Shown here: one piece after another, positions 27,098 through 35,572 of the stretch | Numbering within the stretch: the stretch's first letter is position 1 | Layout of the letters: the number at the start of each line of letters is the position of its first letter | Assembly (NCBI RefSeq): GCF_030548295.1 | Contig: NZ_JAUOSB010000002.1 | Coordinates: 126,001-190,000 of the forward strand | Direction: 5' to 3' | Length of the DNA: 64,000 nucleotides | DNA from: Wenyingzhuangia sp. 2_MG-2023 | GTDB taxonomy: Bacteria; Bacteroidota; Bacteroidia; Flavobacteriales; Flavobacteriaceae | Translations under genes and position numbers: made by a program | The notes under the pieces: model-generated | The model's database searches: none | What the model saw: the letters and a program-made list of their open reading frames with translations, nothing else | Told to the model about the DNA's origin: nothing

Positions 27098-28600
27098 TTA
27101 ATTTACAGTACTTACTCCTGTTTTTCTCAACTCAATATACTTAGCTCTCATTTCTGCAATTCTCTTTGCATATTTTGCATCGTTAATTAAGTTTTTAGAT
27201 ACATCTTCCGATAAATTATCCTTTAAGTTAAACAAAGCTACATTGGTTAAGTTTCCTACCTTGTTTGCTTTTTTCTTAACATCAGATTTTACAATTAATT
27301 TCCAATCTCCTTCTCTTAAAGCATAAGTAGGACCTCCTGCAGATTGATGCATTAAATAAATATGTGCTTTTCCTTTAGCAGTTCCTTTAAAATATGGCAA
27401 TAGGTTTGCTGAATCTAACACTTTTGTTTTGTCTAATTCTTGATGAGACAATGCTGCCAAAGTAGCCACTACATCTTGTCCCACAATAGGTTCGTTAGAA
27501 ATTGTATTGGGTTTAATTTTACCAGGCCAAACTGCTATAAAAGGAACTCTGTGTCCTCCTTCGTTAATGGATCCTTTACTTCCTAGCAATCCATTACTAG
27601 TATCGTGACCCGCTTTTTTCATTCCTTGATCAAAAGACAATCCTCCATTATCAGACGTAAAAATGAACAAGGTATTTTCATAAGCTCCTGTTTTCTTTAA
27701 AGCATCTACAATTAATCCTACTTGTAAATCCAATTCAAAAATCATATCTCCATGATCTCCAGGTGTTGTTCCTGCCACTTTAGTACCATCAAACCTAGCT
27801 GGTGGTTCGTGTGGAATGTGTACAGCTTGACTACAGTAATACATAAAAAATGGTTTACTTTTCTTTTGAGTATGAATATAATCAACTGCTTTGTGCGCTA
27901 AAATATTTCCTGCCGATTTTGGATCCCAATTAGAATCTCCTAATCCGCCACGGGTTTTGTGTTTTTTTGATGTTGCATACCCTGTTTGATTGGCATCTAA
28001 CTCCTTTAAAACTGAGTTTGATTTTAAAGGCAACCATTTTCTATTTTCATAAAAAGCATAAGGTTCATTCTGAATTCCTTCTGGTAATTCACAAGCATAT
28101 TCAAAACCATAACTTAATGCTCCTCCGTTTAAATAAGCATGATCTATTTTTTTTCCTTGTTCTCTAACCCAAGAACCTCCAAGTCCCCATTTTCCAAAAA
28201 ACGAAGTCGTATAGCCTCCTGATTTAGCAATACGGGCACTAGTTGTATATTCATTTTTATCTATCAAAGCATCTGCTTCTGGTGTCCACACTCCAAAAGG
28301 TCTTGAGTTTCTATAAGAATAATTCCCTGTTAACATAGAAAAACGAGTTGGAGCACATAAGGAAGCTGGAGAATGTGCATCGGTAAAACGCATTCCTTGG
28401 TTGATTAACTTATCAATATTAGGAGTTTCTACAGTTACTTTTTTAACACCTCTTTCTTTTTGATAAAAACTTAAATCTCCCAAACCAATATCATCAGCCA
28501 TTAACACCACAACATTGGGCATTTTATTTTGTGCAACCAAACCAGCTTGCAAACCCATACACACAAACGCGTAACTAATATATTTTTTTACTGTTTTCAT
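27098..28600 (-). CDS. S1 sulfatase with CAPTR motif
   Basis: A 500-residue secreted sulfatase (leader to 'GLVAQ'). It has D36-D37 in 'ADDIG', formylglycine motif C82-A-P-T-R (Thr for the usual Ser, an accepted variant), 'GKWGLGGSW' and a distal metal site 'SDNGGLSFDQG' with 'HRVPF' following. 'PHEPPARFDG' supplies the mid-chain His. The length and 'YSYRNSRPFGVW' segment resemble a subgroup of arylsulfatase A-like enzymes in Bacteroidota. Its ATG overlaps the stop of the GH2 gene by one base, so the two are translationally coupled and probably act on consecutive steps of the same oligosaccharide. Confidence 0.88.
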   Translation of the reverse strand: MKTVKKYISYAFVCMGLQAGLVAQNKMPNVVVLMADDIGLGDLSFYQKERGVKKVTVETPNIDKLINQGMRFTDAHSPASLCAPTRFSMLTGNYSYRNSRPFGVWTPEADALIDKNEYTTSARIAKSGGYTTSFFGKWGLGGSWVREQGKKIDHAYLNGGALSYGFEYACELPEGIQNEPYAFYENRKWLPLKSNSVLKELDANQTGYATSKKHKTRGGLGDSNWDPKSAGNILAHKAVDYIHTQKKSKPFFMYYCSQAVHIPHEPPARFDGTKVAGTTPGDHGDMIFELDLQVGLIVDALKKTGAYENTLFIFTSDNGGLSFDQGMKKAGHDTSNGLLGSKGSINEGGHRVPFIAVWPGKIKPNTISNEPIVGQDVVATLAALSHQELDKTKVLDSANLLPYFKGTAKGKAHIYLMHQSAGGPTYALREGDWKLIVKSDVKKKANKVGNLTNVALFNLKDNLSEDVSKNLINDAKYAKRIAEMRAKYIELRKTGVSTVN

Positions 28601-31062
28601 TACTCTGTGATTAAATTAATTTTTGTGGTTTTTAATCCTTTAGAAGTAGCAGTTACTGTAATTTTTCCTGTTTCTCCTTTTTTAGATTTTACCACAACCA
28701 ATGCCATTCCGTTAAACACTTTTCTTGTAGTAGCTTGAAAAGATTCGTGATTGGTAGCATCTCCATTTCCTACCGCTACAATTTCCCCTGGCCCACTAAT
28801 GGTATAACTTACAACATTGTGAGTTCTAGGAACTGTTTGTCCTTTTCTGTCTTTAATTTCAACTGTTATAAAAGATAAATCTTGTCCATCTGCTTTTATT
28901 ATAGTTCTATCTGCCGTTAAAGAAACTTTGTTTGCAGCACCTGTAGTTTTTACTTTTTCTGATGCCCATTTTTTTCCATTTTTATAGGCAACTACTTTTA
29001 ATTCTCCTTTTTGATAAACCACATCTTTCCAAATCAATCTATATTCGTATTGACCTTTCTTTTTTCTTCCTAAAGATTTACCGTTTAAAAACAACTCTGC
29101 CTCATCACCAGAGGTATACACCAAAACAGGAGTTACTTTTCCTACTCTTTCTGGCCAATTCCAATGTGGTAAAATATGTGCCATTGGTAATTCTGGTTTC
29201 CATTTAGATTGATACAAATAATATCTATCTTTAGGAAAACCACATAAATCTACAATTCCAAAATAAGAACTACGTGGCGGAATTTGTTTTCCCATTTTAG
29301 CTAATTCTGCTTGCATTCTTGCTTTTTCCTTAGGATCAGAAAAATTTAACAAGTTAGTTTTGTCTTTGTTATAAGGAGTAGGTTCTCCAATATAATCAAA
29401 ACCTGTCCATACAAACTGGCCAAACAATCCAGGAAATTTATCTTCTGCTTCAAAATCTTTTTCAGGAACATCTGCCCAGTTTGGTGCAGAATAGTCGTAA
29501 CTACTTACCTGAAAGAAACCTCCGTTTCCTTGTTTTTTATCATCAAAATTTACAGGAAAAAAGTATTCTCCTCTAGAGCTAATTGTAGAAGCAGTTTCAC
29601 TTCCATACAATGGAGTATTAGGATTTGCTTTTATAAAATCTTCATACATATGTGGCTTGTAGTTAAATCCAAAAACATCAGCTGTTTTTTCAAATCCATT
29701 ACTTGCTGCTTCAGGTCTACTGTTTCCAAAAGTAGTAGGTCTAGTAGTATCTACAGAACGAATAATATCAGCCAATTTAGCTGCCAAAGGAGCATCGTTT
29801 GCTTCTCTTAATTCAATCAATTCATTTCCAGTACTCCACATAACTACAGAAGGATGATTACGATCTCTTTTTACCATAGTGATTAAATCTTTTTCGTGCC
29901 AAGCACCAAATAAAGAAGCATAATCATTATCTACTTTTTTCTTTCCCCAAACATCAAAAGCTTCTACTTGTACCAAAACTCCCATTTTGTCACACAATTC
30001 TAAAAACTCTGGAGCAGGTGGATTATGAGCTGTACGAATGGCATTAACTCCAAAAGATTTTAATATCTCTATTTGACGTTCCATTCCTCTTACATTTACT
30101 GCGGTTCCCAAAGGACCTAAATCGTGATGTTGACAAACACCATTCATTCTTACCTTTTTTCCGTTTAAGAAAAAACCATTGGCATTATACTCTATAGAAC
30201 GAATTCCAAAAGTTGTTTTGTACACATCTAAAATTTCACCCTTTTTAGTTAAAGTAGTTTTTAAGGTATATAGATTTGGATTTTCTAAATCCCATAATTT
30301 TGGATTTGAAATAGTAATGCTACTTGGTTGATAATAGGGTAGTTTTTGCTCAGCAACTTTTACAGCATTTTTACCTGCCGTATAAATTTCATGCATTACC
30401 TCAACATCTTTTTTAACCCCCACAACTTCTGTAGTAATTTCTACAGTAGCTTCTTTGTTAGAAACATTAGGTGTGGTTACAAAAGTTCCCCAATGTGCAA
30501 TATGAGTTGGATTGGTTTTTACCAAGTGTACATTTCTGTAAATTCCTCCACCAGGATACCAACGAGAAGATTCTTCTTTATTATTTAATCTTACGGCAAT
30601 GGTATTGTTTCCTTCTTTTAAATAACGAGAAATTTCGAATCTGAAAGAAGAGTATCCATAAGCCCATTCTCCTACATAACCTCCGTTTACAAAAACAGAT
30701 GTGTTAGACATAGCACCATCAAATTCTACAAAAACTTTTTTAGATAAGTCTGACTCTGTGGCTGTAAATACTTTACGGTACCATCCTATTCCTGCCCAAG
30801 GTAACTTTCCTGTTTGGTTAGGTAAATCGGCTCTAAAGGGACCTTCTATTCCCCAATCGTGAGGTAAATTTAAAATTCTCCAATCGGCATCATCATAAGC
30901 TACTTCATCAATATCTTTAGGCTCAGCTTTTGTTGAACCATCTGGCATAGTACCAAAACGGGCAAATTTCCAATTTTCATTAAATGATGTCGTTTCTCTT
31001 TGTGCATTGGCTGTAAATGCTATAAAACACAAAACTAACAGTAGGTACTTTTTAATACTCAT
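28600..31062 (-). CDS. GH2 family beta-galactosidase-like enzyme
   Basis: An 820-residue secreted GH2 enzyme (leader to 'FTANA'). Jelly-roll, Ig-like and TIM-barrel domains are in order; acid/base E414 in 'STGNEL' and nucleophile E489 in 'YGSETAS'. 'RTAHNPPAPEFLELCDKMG' and 'WYPGGGIYRNV' are typical of GH2 beta-galactosidases. A DUF4982-like segment (about 640-700) and a C-terminal Ig-like domain (about 705-820) follow, as in Bacteroides GH2 proteins. It is the first surviving gene of its operon. About 30 nt upstream ends a 39-codon remnant of an esterase gene, so its original promoter context may have been lost. Confidence 0.9.
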   Translation of the reverse strand: MSIKKYLLLVLCFIAFTANAQRETTSFNENWKFARFGTMPDGSTKAEPKDIDEVAYDDADWRILNLPHDWGIEGPFRADLPNQTGKLPWAGIGWYRKVFTATESDLSKKVFVEFDGAMSNTSVFVNGGYVGEWAYGYSSFRFEISRYLKEGNNTIAVRLNNKEESSRWYPGGGIYRNVHLVKTNPTHIAHWGTFVTTPNVSNKEATVEITTEVVGVKKDVEVMHEIYTAGKNAVKVAEQKLPYYQPSSITISNPKLWDLENPNLYTLKTTLTKKGEILDVYKTTFGIRSIEYNANGFFLNGKKVRMNGVCQHHDLGPLGTAVNVRGMERQIEILKSFGVNAIRTAHNPPAPEFLELCDKMGVLVQVEAFDVWGKKKVDNDYASLFGAWHEKDLITMVKRDRNHPSVVMWSTGNELIELREANDAPLAAKLADIIRSVDTTRPTTFGNSRPEAASNGFEKTADVFGFNYKPHMYEDFIKANPNTPLYGSETASTISSRGEYFFPVNFDDKKQGNGGFFQVSSYDYSAPNWADVPEKDFEAEDKFPGLFGQFVWTGFDYIGEPTPYNKDKTNLLNFSDPKEKARMQAELAKMGKQIPPRSSYFGIVDLCGFPKDRYYLYQSKWKPELPMAHILPHWNWPERVGKVTPVLVYTSGDEAELFLNGKSLGRKKKGQYEYRLIWKDVVYQKGELKVVAYKNGKKWASEKVKTTGAANKVSLTADRTIIKADGQDLSFITVEIKDRKGQTVPRTHNVVSYTISGPGEIVAVGNGDATNHESFQATTRKVFNGMALVVVKSKKGETGKITVTATSKGLKTTKINLITE

Positions 31063-31092
31063 AATCTTTATTCTAAATTGTCTTTACTTATT

Positions 31093-31212
31093 TTATTTTT
31101 CTTCGGTTGTAAAACTAGAATCAGGTAAACCTGCTGTGTTATACAAACTACCATCTATATAACTTTTCCATCCGTATTTTGTTGGATAACTATATAATCG
31201 ATTAACGAAATC
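31093..31212 (-). pseudogene. C-terminal remnant of a sialate O-acetylesterase-like gene
   Basis: A 39-codon open stretch ends in TAA at 31093 and is interrupted upstream by an in-frame TAG at 31213. It has no usable start. Its product ends 'YGWKSYIDGSLYNTAGLP' then 'SSFTTE', which matches the conserved tail of sialate O-acetylesterases ('RYxWxxxPxxNLYNxxGLPASPFRT'). The rest of the gene is missing: the terminator of the upstream sulfatase lies only 35 nt away. It sits just before the GH2 gene, so an esterase gene probably once headed this operon and was deleted. Confidence 0.6.
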
Positions 31213-31246
31213 CTAGCGTTAACTGGACAATATTTGCTATAGAAAA

Positions 31247-31280
31247 CAAACTACAAAAAGCTAATGCTATTTGTAGTTTG
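31247..31280 (-). terminator. Terminator after sulfatase at 31305
   Basis: A perfect 11-bp stem (CAAACTACAAA with TTTGTAGTTTG) around a 12-nt loop and a TTTT tract on the minus strand, 25 nt past the stop. Confidence 0.8.
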
Positions 31281-31304
31281 CTAGCTTTATTCATCATCTT
31301 GCTA

Positions 31305-32828
31305 TTAGTCTTTTCTAAAGCCCATACTTTTTCCGGTTTCATAATTAAACTGTCTTCCATAATATGGGTATTGATCAAATACTTTTCCTTTTCCTAAAGT
31401 TCTAGGATCTCTTTGTTCAATCAATTCTTCTTCCATTTGAGCACGTAACTCTTTACATACTTTTCTATAAGCAGGTAAACTTGCTAAATTTACCATACAA
31501 TGTGGATCCTTTTTAATATCGTATAATTCTTCCTCTGGTCTTTTTGCAAAGCTCAATTCATAGAAACGATAATCTTTATCATATGGATCTATGTTCATTA
31601 AAAATGTTTTTGTTGGCGAACCATCTACATTTCTAAAACCGTATTCTGGGTTTCCAACTGGCCAACGTTCTGGCTGAATGTTATGAGTATATAAATATTG
31701 ATGTGTTCTAATAGCTCTTACAGGATAAGACAAGTCCGTTCCATCTTCGTTAGAACGTCCAATATCATGTCTTTCTTTTCCTAATAAGGTATGGTCTCTA
31801 GTAGGGTCTATTTGTCCTGATTTTTTTGAAAACAATAAATCAACAAAACTCTTTCCTGTCATTTGTTCATGAGGTTTAAAACCTGCTATTTCCATAAAAG
31901 TTGGAGCAATATCAGGAAAACTCACAAAATCTTCTACCTCTCTACCTTTGACAATTTTTCCTTTCCAATAAGCAATTAATGGTATGTGAAATCCTTCTTC
32001 GTAAATTTGTCCTTTTACTCTAGGAAACGGCATTCCATGGTCAGAACTAATCACCACCAACGTATTTTCTAACAATCCTCTTTTTTCTAAAGATTTAATC
32101 GCTTTTCCAACATGAGAATCAAACCATTCTACTTCTACCGCATAATCTAAAATGTCTCCTCTTACAGTTACATTGTCAGGATAAAACGGAGGCACTTTAG
32201 CATCTGCTAATTTTTTCCCTTCTTTTTTCCATGAATCTAATTCGTAAAAACGGTGTGGTTCTTTAGTTCCTAACCAAAAACAAAAAGGTTGATTTTCTTT
32301 TCGATCAACTAAAAACTTTTCAAAGTTAGCAGCATAATCTACATTGCTAATTCCTTTGTGTGGCGGAGTTAACTTTATTTGGCTGTACTCTGGTCCTGCA
32401 GGATTGTGTTGGGTTGTGTATTCTCCGGGTCCCCATCCTTTTCCAGTAAATCCAACATTATATCCTTTCTCCATCAACAAATGTGGATAAAATTTAAATT
32501 GATCCGGAAACTTAGGAAAGTGATTGGTTGCTTCTTTTAATTGCCAACTATACATTCCTGTTACAATACACGCTCTAGCGGGTGCACATTTAGGGTTACA
32601 GTTGTATGCATTGTTAAATGTTAATCCTTCTTTTGCTAATTTATCAATGGCCGGAGTATTGATAAATGTATCTCCATAAGCCCCAAAACTTTTCATAGAA
32701 GCATCATCTGCAATACAGAATAAAATATTGGGTTTGATAGGTTCTTTTTTGGCCGCTTGTGCATAATAGCCAAACAATGCAACTCCCCCAAAAAATATTA
32801 TTTTTTTAAATTGATTTTTTAAATACAT
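31305..32828 (-). CDS. S1 sulfatase with CAPAR motif (N-sulfatase-like branch)
   Basis: A 507-residue secreted sulfatase (leader to 'YYAQA'). Metal ligands D41-D42 in 'ADDAS', formylglycine motif C81-A-P-A-R (Ala in place of Ser, tolerated in several active subfamilies), and distal site 'SSDHGMPFPRVKG'. The 'CNPKCAPARACIVTG' and 'PRVKGQIYEEGFHIPL' segments resemble N-sulfoglucosamine sulfohydrolase-like (S1_8-like) enzymes, but with algal glycan neighbours an O-sulfatase role is more likely. It forms its own unit, bounded by a terminator below and 119 nt above from the GH-D gene. The regulatory region upstream (32829-32947) has no clear -7 box. Confidence 0.87.
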   Translation of the reverse strand: MYLKNQFKKIIFFGGVALFGYYAQAAKKEPIKPNILFCIADDASMKSFGAYGDTFINTPAIDKLAKEGLTFNNAYNCNPKCAPARACIVTGMYSWQLKEATNHFPKFPDQFKFYPHLLMEKGYNVGFTGKGWGPGEYTTQHNPAGPEYSQIKLTPPHKGISNVDYAANFEKFLVDRKENQPFCFWLGTKEPHRFYELDSWKKEGKKLADAKVPPFYPDNVTVRGDILDYAVEVEWFDSHVGKAIKSLEKRGLLENTLVVISSDHGMPFPRVKGQIYEEGFHIPLIAYWKGKIVKGREVEDFVSFPDIAPTFMEIAGFKPHEQMTGKSFVDLLFSKKSGQIDPTRDHTLLGKERHDIGRSNEDGTDLSYPVRAIRTHQYLYTHNIQPERWPVGNPEYGFRNVDGSPTKTFLMNIDPYDKDYRFYELSFAKRPEEELYDIKKDPHCMVNLASLPAYRKVCKELRAQMEEELIEQRDPRTLGKGKVFDQYPYYGRQFNYETGKSMGFRKD

Positions 32829-32947
32829 TTAATTTTTAATTATTGGTTTATTACTCTAACTTTTAAGATAGTCTTTTTTAACATTGGTTTAATAAGAACA
32901 TTAACCGCAATAGATATAGTGGTTCTAAAGGTTTAAATAGTGCTGTT

Positions 32948-34399
32948 TTATTTTTTATAAAAATCTGACAATATATTTTTAGTTCCTTTTTGGTATTCCC
33001 ATAAATAATCTCCTGTTCTGTCTACACATTTTTGAGAGTAGTGATGTGGCAATACAGACACCAAAGGATAACCTGTTTTGGTTTTATACATTTCTAAATG
33101 CTGTAAAAACTTTTTTTCTGTAATAGCTCCTGTATCATTCCCTCCAATATGATCTAAATTGATTGCTCTACCTGGAGAAGATTTGTAACAAATTTCATAA
33201 TGCGTTTTTACTCTAGCTGGCCAATCGTATTTATCATTCAACCATACATCATTAGTCCTTAATACATCTGTGTATTTGGTAAAGAAAATATCTGGCACAT
33301 GAAATTCCATTTCTATGTCCTTATCAATCAACTTTGCTGCTTTGTACAATTCTTTGTGAATGTGTAACATATCTGACTTGGTATTGTAAGACATGTCTAT
33401 TTTAAATTTCATCACCCCCATAGCATGAAATCTTGAAATTACTTCTGATGCATAATCAAAAATATCCGCTTTGGCATTTAACCATTGAATATCATCTTTT
33501 CTATCAGCTGTGCTTCCTTGTTGATAATTCCCTAATAGTTCTGGATACTGTTTAGCTGCTAAACTATTCTGATGAATTTTAGGAAAGCCAATCCACAAAC
33601 CTGGCGTAAATCCTTTTTGGTTGATCATATCCATAGTTTTTCTAAAATTCGGAAATTTTTTAGGGTCAGGAACCCAAGAACCAAAACCGGAATTGATACT
33701 GCCATCAGGGAAAGTTCCCCATCCATGATCTAAGGTCATTTTTCCCTTAGGATATCCAAATTCAATAACTTTATTCAAATAGCTTTCCACAAAATCGTGA
33801 TTCAACAAATGAAAGTGTTCGTGTCTTTTTGTTGATAAATATTTTTGTTCTGACCAAGTACAATATTCTACATCCGACCAGAAATTTGGAGTTTGTGTAT
33901 AGGGTTGAATATTTAACCTTTCCATCATTTGTGTATTGTATTCTTTCCAAGCTTCATCTCCATTTCCAGATTCGTCTACAAACACTTTTTGTCCCTCAGG
34001 AATAGAAATCGTCAATGTTTCTTTTCCATCAAAACTAAAGGTTGAGTTTTCATATCCCAAAGTTGTCATAAATCCTACAAAACTACCTGAAGCATCTATA
34101 ACAACAGGAGAACCTGACATTCCACTTGCTTCAATCGTAAAAGGGTTGTGTGTAAAAGCTTCACTTAAAAAATAATAGGCATCACCCCCTTTAGGACCAC
34201 CCACACTGTGATATGGACAAAACAAAGGTGTTTTTACTTTTATTTTAAGAAACTCTCCATTACCTGTAACTACTTTATTATTATGAAACAAAGGAGTTCC
34301 ATTTATTCTTTGCAAAGGATTCATAGCACTAGCTCCTACGCTAGCAACTGCCAAACCTCCTAACCCTATTTTTTTTATAAAATCTCTTCTATTACTCAT
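32948..34399 (-). CDS. Clan GH-D (GH36-like) alpha-glycosidase with Tat-type leader
   Basis: About 483 residues from the ATG at 34399; a longer frame with a TTG at 34432 and an ATG at 34408 is less likely because 'MSNRRDFIKK' starts a clean twin-arginine leader. A beta-sandwich (about 45-170) precedes a TIM barrel with 'LDHGWGTFPDG', 'GFTPGLWIGFP', nucleophile Asp in 'FKIDMSYN' (near 335) and acid/base Asp in 'TNDVWLNDKYDWPAR' (near 384-389). This matches GH36/GH27-type alpha-galactosidases, though it is shorter than most GH36 proteins. It could remove alpha-galactose from desulfated carrageenan ends or branches. It has an independent promoter region with a TGTACA element 93 nt upstream. Confidence 0.68.
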   Translation of the reverse strand: MSNRRDFIKKIGLGGLAVASVGASAMNPLQRINGTPLFHNNKVVTGNGEFLKIKVKTPLFCPYHSVGGPKGGDAYYFLSEAFTHNPFTIEASGMSGSPVVIDASGSFVGFMTTLGYENSTFSFDGKETLTISIPEGQKVFVDESGNGDEAWKEYNTQMMERLNIQPYTQTPNFWSDVEYCTWSEQKYLSTKRHEHFHLLNHDFVESYLNKVIEFGYPKGKMTLDHGWGTFPDGSINSGFGSWVPDPKKFPNFRKTMDMINQKGFTPGLWIGFPKIHQNSLAAKQYPELLGNYQQGSTADRKDDIQWLNAKADIFDYASEVISRFHAMGVMKFKIDMSYNTKSDMLHIHKELYKAAKLIDKDIEMEFHVPDIFFTKYTDVLRTNDVWLNDKYDWPARVKTHYEICYKSSPGRAINLDHIGGNDTGAITEKKFLQHLEMYKTKTGYPLVSVLPHHYSQKCVDRTGDYLWEYQKGTKNILSDFYKK

Positions 34400-34429
34400 T
34401 GTGTTCATCCATATTTTTATTCTAGTTAA

Positions 34430-34438
34430 CAAATTATA
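34430..34438 (-). promoter_or_regulatory. Possible -7 box before GH-D gene
   Basis: Minus strand TATAATTTG, a one-base variant of TAnnTTTG, 31 nt before the ATG at 34399. The same nonamer lies before the sulfatase at 55350. Confidence 0.3.
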
Positions 34439-34486
34439 CGATGCTAGAAGTCTATCTTTTAAAACCGCTACTAAATAATAACTAAT

Positions 34487-34492
34487 TGTACA
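34487..34492 (-). promoter_or_regulatory. TGTAC element upstream of GH-D gene
   Basis: TGTACA (palindromic hexamer) 93 nt before the preferred ATG at 34399, in the 265-bp divergent region shared with the DUF2911 gene. Confidence 0.3.
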
Positions 34493-34601
34493 GATGTTTG
34501 TCCCTTCAAGTTAAGTTATTGTCTTTCTCAGTCTAATTTCACAAATTTTAAAACAACAAAACATAACCTATAAAACTCAAAAAATTAAAAGTTCATTCGT
34601 C

Positions 34602-34629
34602 TTTGTAAAACATATATAGACTAAATTTA
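34602..34629 (+). promoter_or_regulatory. Promoter of the DUF2911 gene
   Basis: TTTG (34602-34605) and TAAATTTA (34622-34629) are spaced 16 nt apart, close to the Bacteroidota -33/-7 pattern, 35 nt before the ATG at 34664. Confidence 0.4.
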
Positions 34630-34663
34630 CGTTCGTAATACAAATGCATAAACACAAAATATC

Positions 34664-35515
34664 ATGAAGAAAATCTCAATTTTCCTATTCACTTTTATGA
34701 TTGCTTTTTCTATAAAAGCGCAAATTAACACACCTCAAGCTAGTCCGTTTTCTAAAGTAGAACAAAAAGTAGGACTGACAGATGTTAACTTAAACTACTC
34801 AAGACCTGGCGTAAAAGGAAGAACTGTTTTTGGAAACTTAATTCCTTTTGGAAAACTTTGGAGAACAGGTGCCAATGAAAATACAACGATTACGTTTAGT
34901 ACAGAAGTAACCATAGCAAGTTCCACACTAAAAGCGGGTACTTACGCTATATATACAATTCCTAACAAAGATTCTTGGGAGGTATTTTTTTACAACGATG
35001 CAAAAAACTGGGGAAATCCTAAAGAATGGGATGAAACAAAAATTGTTGCCAAAACAACTGTAAAATCATTTTCTATGCCTTTTAATGTAGAGAGTCTTAT
35101 GATTGACATTAACAACTTAAAAAACGATAGTGCTACAATAGACATTGCTTGGGAAAAAACATACATTTCTATTCCGTTTGAAGTACCTACAGATAAAATA
35201 GTGATGGCAAACATTAAAAAAACAATGGCTGCAGAACCTAAAATGAATGATTACTACGCAGCTGCTGTATATTATTTTGAGAGTAACAAGAATATTAAAA
35301 CATCTTTACAATGGATTGATGAAGCTATTGAATTACAAGGTGAGACTCCTAAGTTCTGGGCACTTAGAAAACAGTCATTGATCCATGCAAAAGCAGGAGA
35401 TAAAAAAGGAGCGATTAAAGCTGCAAAAAAGTCTTTAGAATTGGCTAAAAAAGAAAAGAATGATGATTATGTTAAAATGAATTTAGATTCTCTAAAAGAA
35501 TGGGGAGCATTGTAA
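34664..35515 (+). CDS. DUF2911 protein with TPR-like C-terminus
   Basis: A 283-residue secreted protein with leader to 'SIKAQ'. Residues about 24-180 form a DUF2911 domain, identified by 'SPFSKVEQKVGLTDVNLNYS', 'RPGVKGRTVFG', 'PFGKLWRTGANENT' and 'LKAGTYAIYTIP'. Residues about 195-283 are helical and look like two TPR-type repeats ('AAVYYFESN', 'WIDEAIELQGETP', 'GAIKAAKKSLELAKK'). The function of DUF2911 is unknown; the family is common in Bacteroidota and is not tied to glycan use. On the plus strand between GH-D and the symporter, it is probably a passenger rather than part of the degradation pathway. Confidence 0.85.
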   Translation: MKKISIFLFTFMIAFSIKAQINTPQASPFSKVEQKVGLTDVNLNYSRPGVKGRTVFGNLIPFGKLWRTGANENTTITFSTEVTIASSTLKAGTYAIYTIPNKDSWEVFFYNDAKNWGNPKEWDETKIVAKTTVKSFSMPFNVESLMIDINNLKNDSATIDIAWEKTYISIPFEVPTDKIVMANIKKTMAAEPKMNDYYAAAVYYFESNKNIKTSLQWIDEAIELQGETPKFWALRKQSLIHAKAGDKKGAIKAAKKSLELAKKEKNDDYVKMNLDSLKEWGAL

Positions 35516-35530
35516 ATGCTATTCTCAAAA

Positions 35531-35572
35531 AAAAAATCCTCATTTCATAAATACTGAAATGAGGATTTTTTT
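35531..35572. terminator. Bidirectional terminator
   Basis: A 14-bp perfect stem (AATCCTCATTTCA with TGAAATGAGGATT) with A and T runs on both sides, between the DUF2911 gene (+) and the symporter gene (-), whose stop it overlaps. Confidence 0.9.

Noticed and set aside
31305-32828. Heparan N-sulfatase function for this and similar sulfatases
   Set aside because: The resemblance is to the branch, not evidence for glycosaminoglycan use; there are no heparin lyases or uronyl hydrolases in the window.
34400-34432. TTG start of the GH-D gene
   Set aside because: Twin-arginine leader begins at the ATG at 34399 (or 34408); TTG adds hydrophilic residues with no role.
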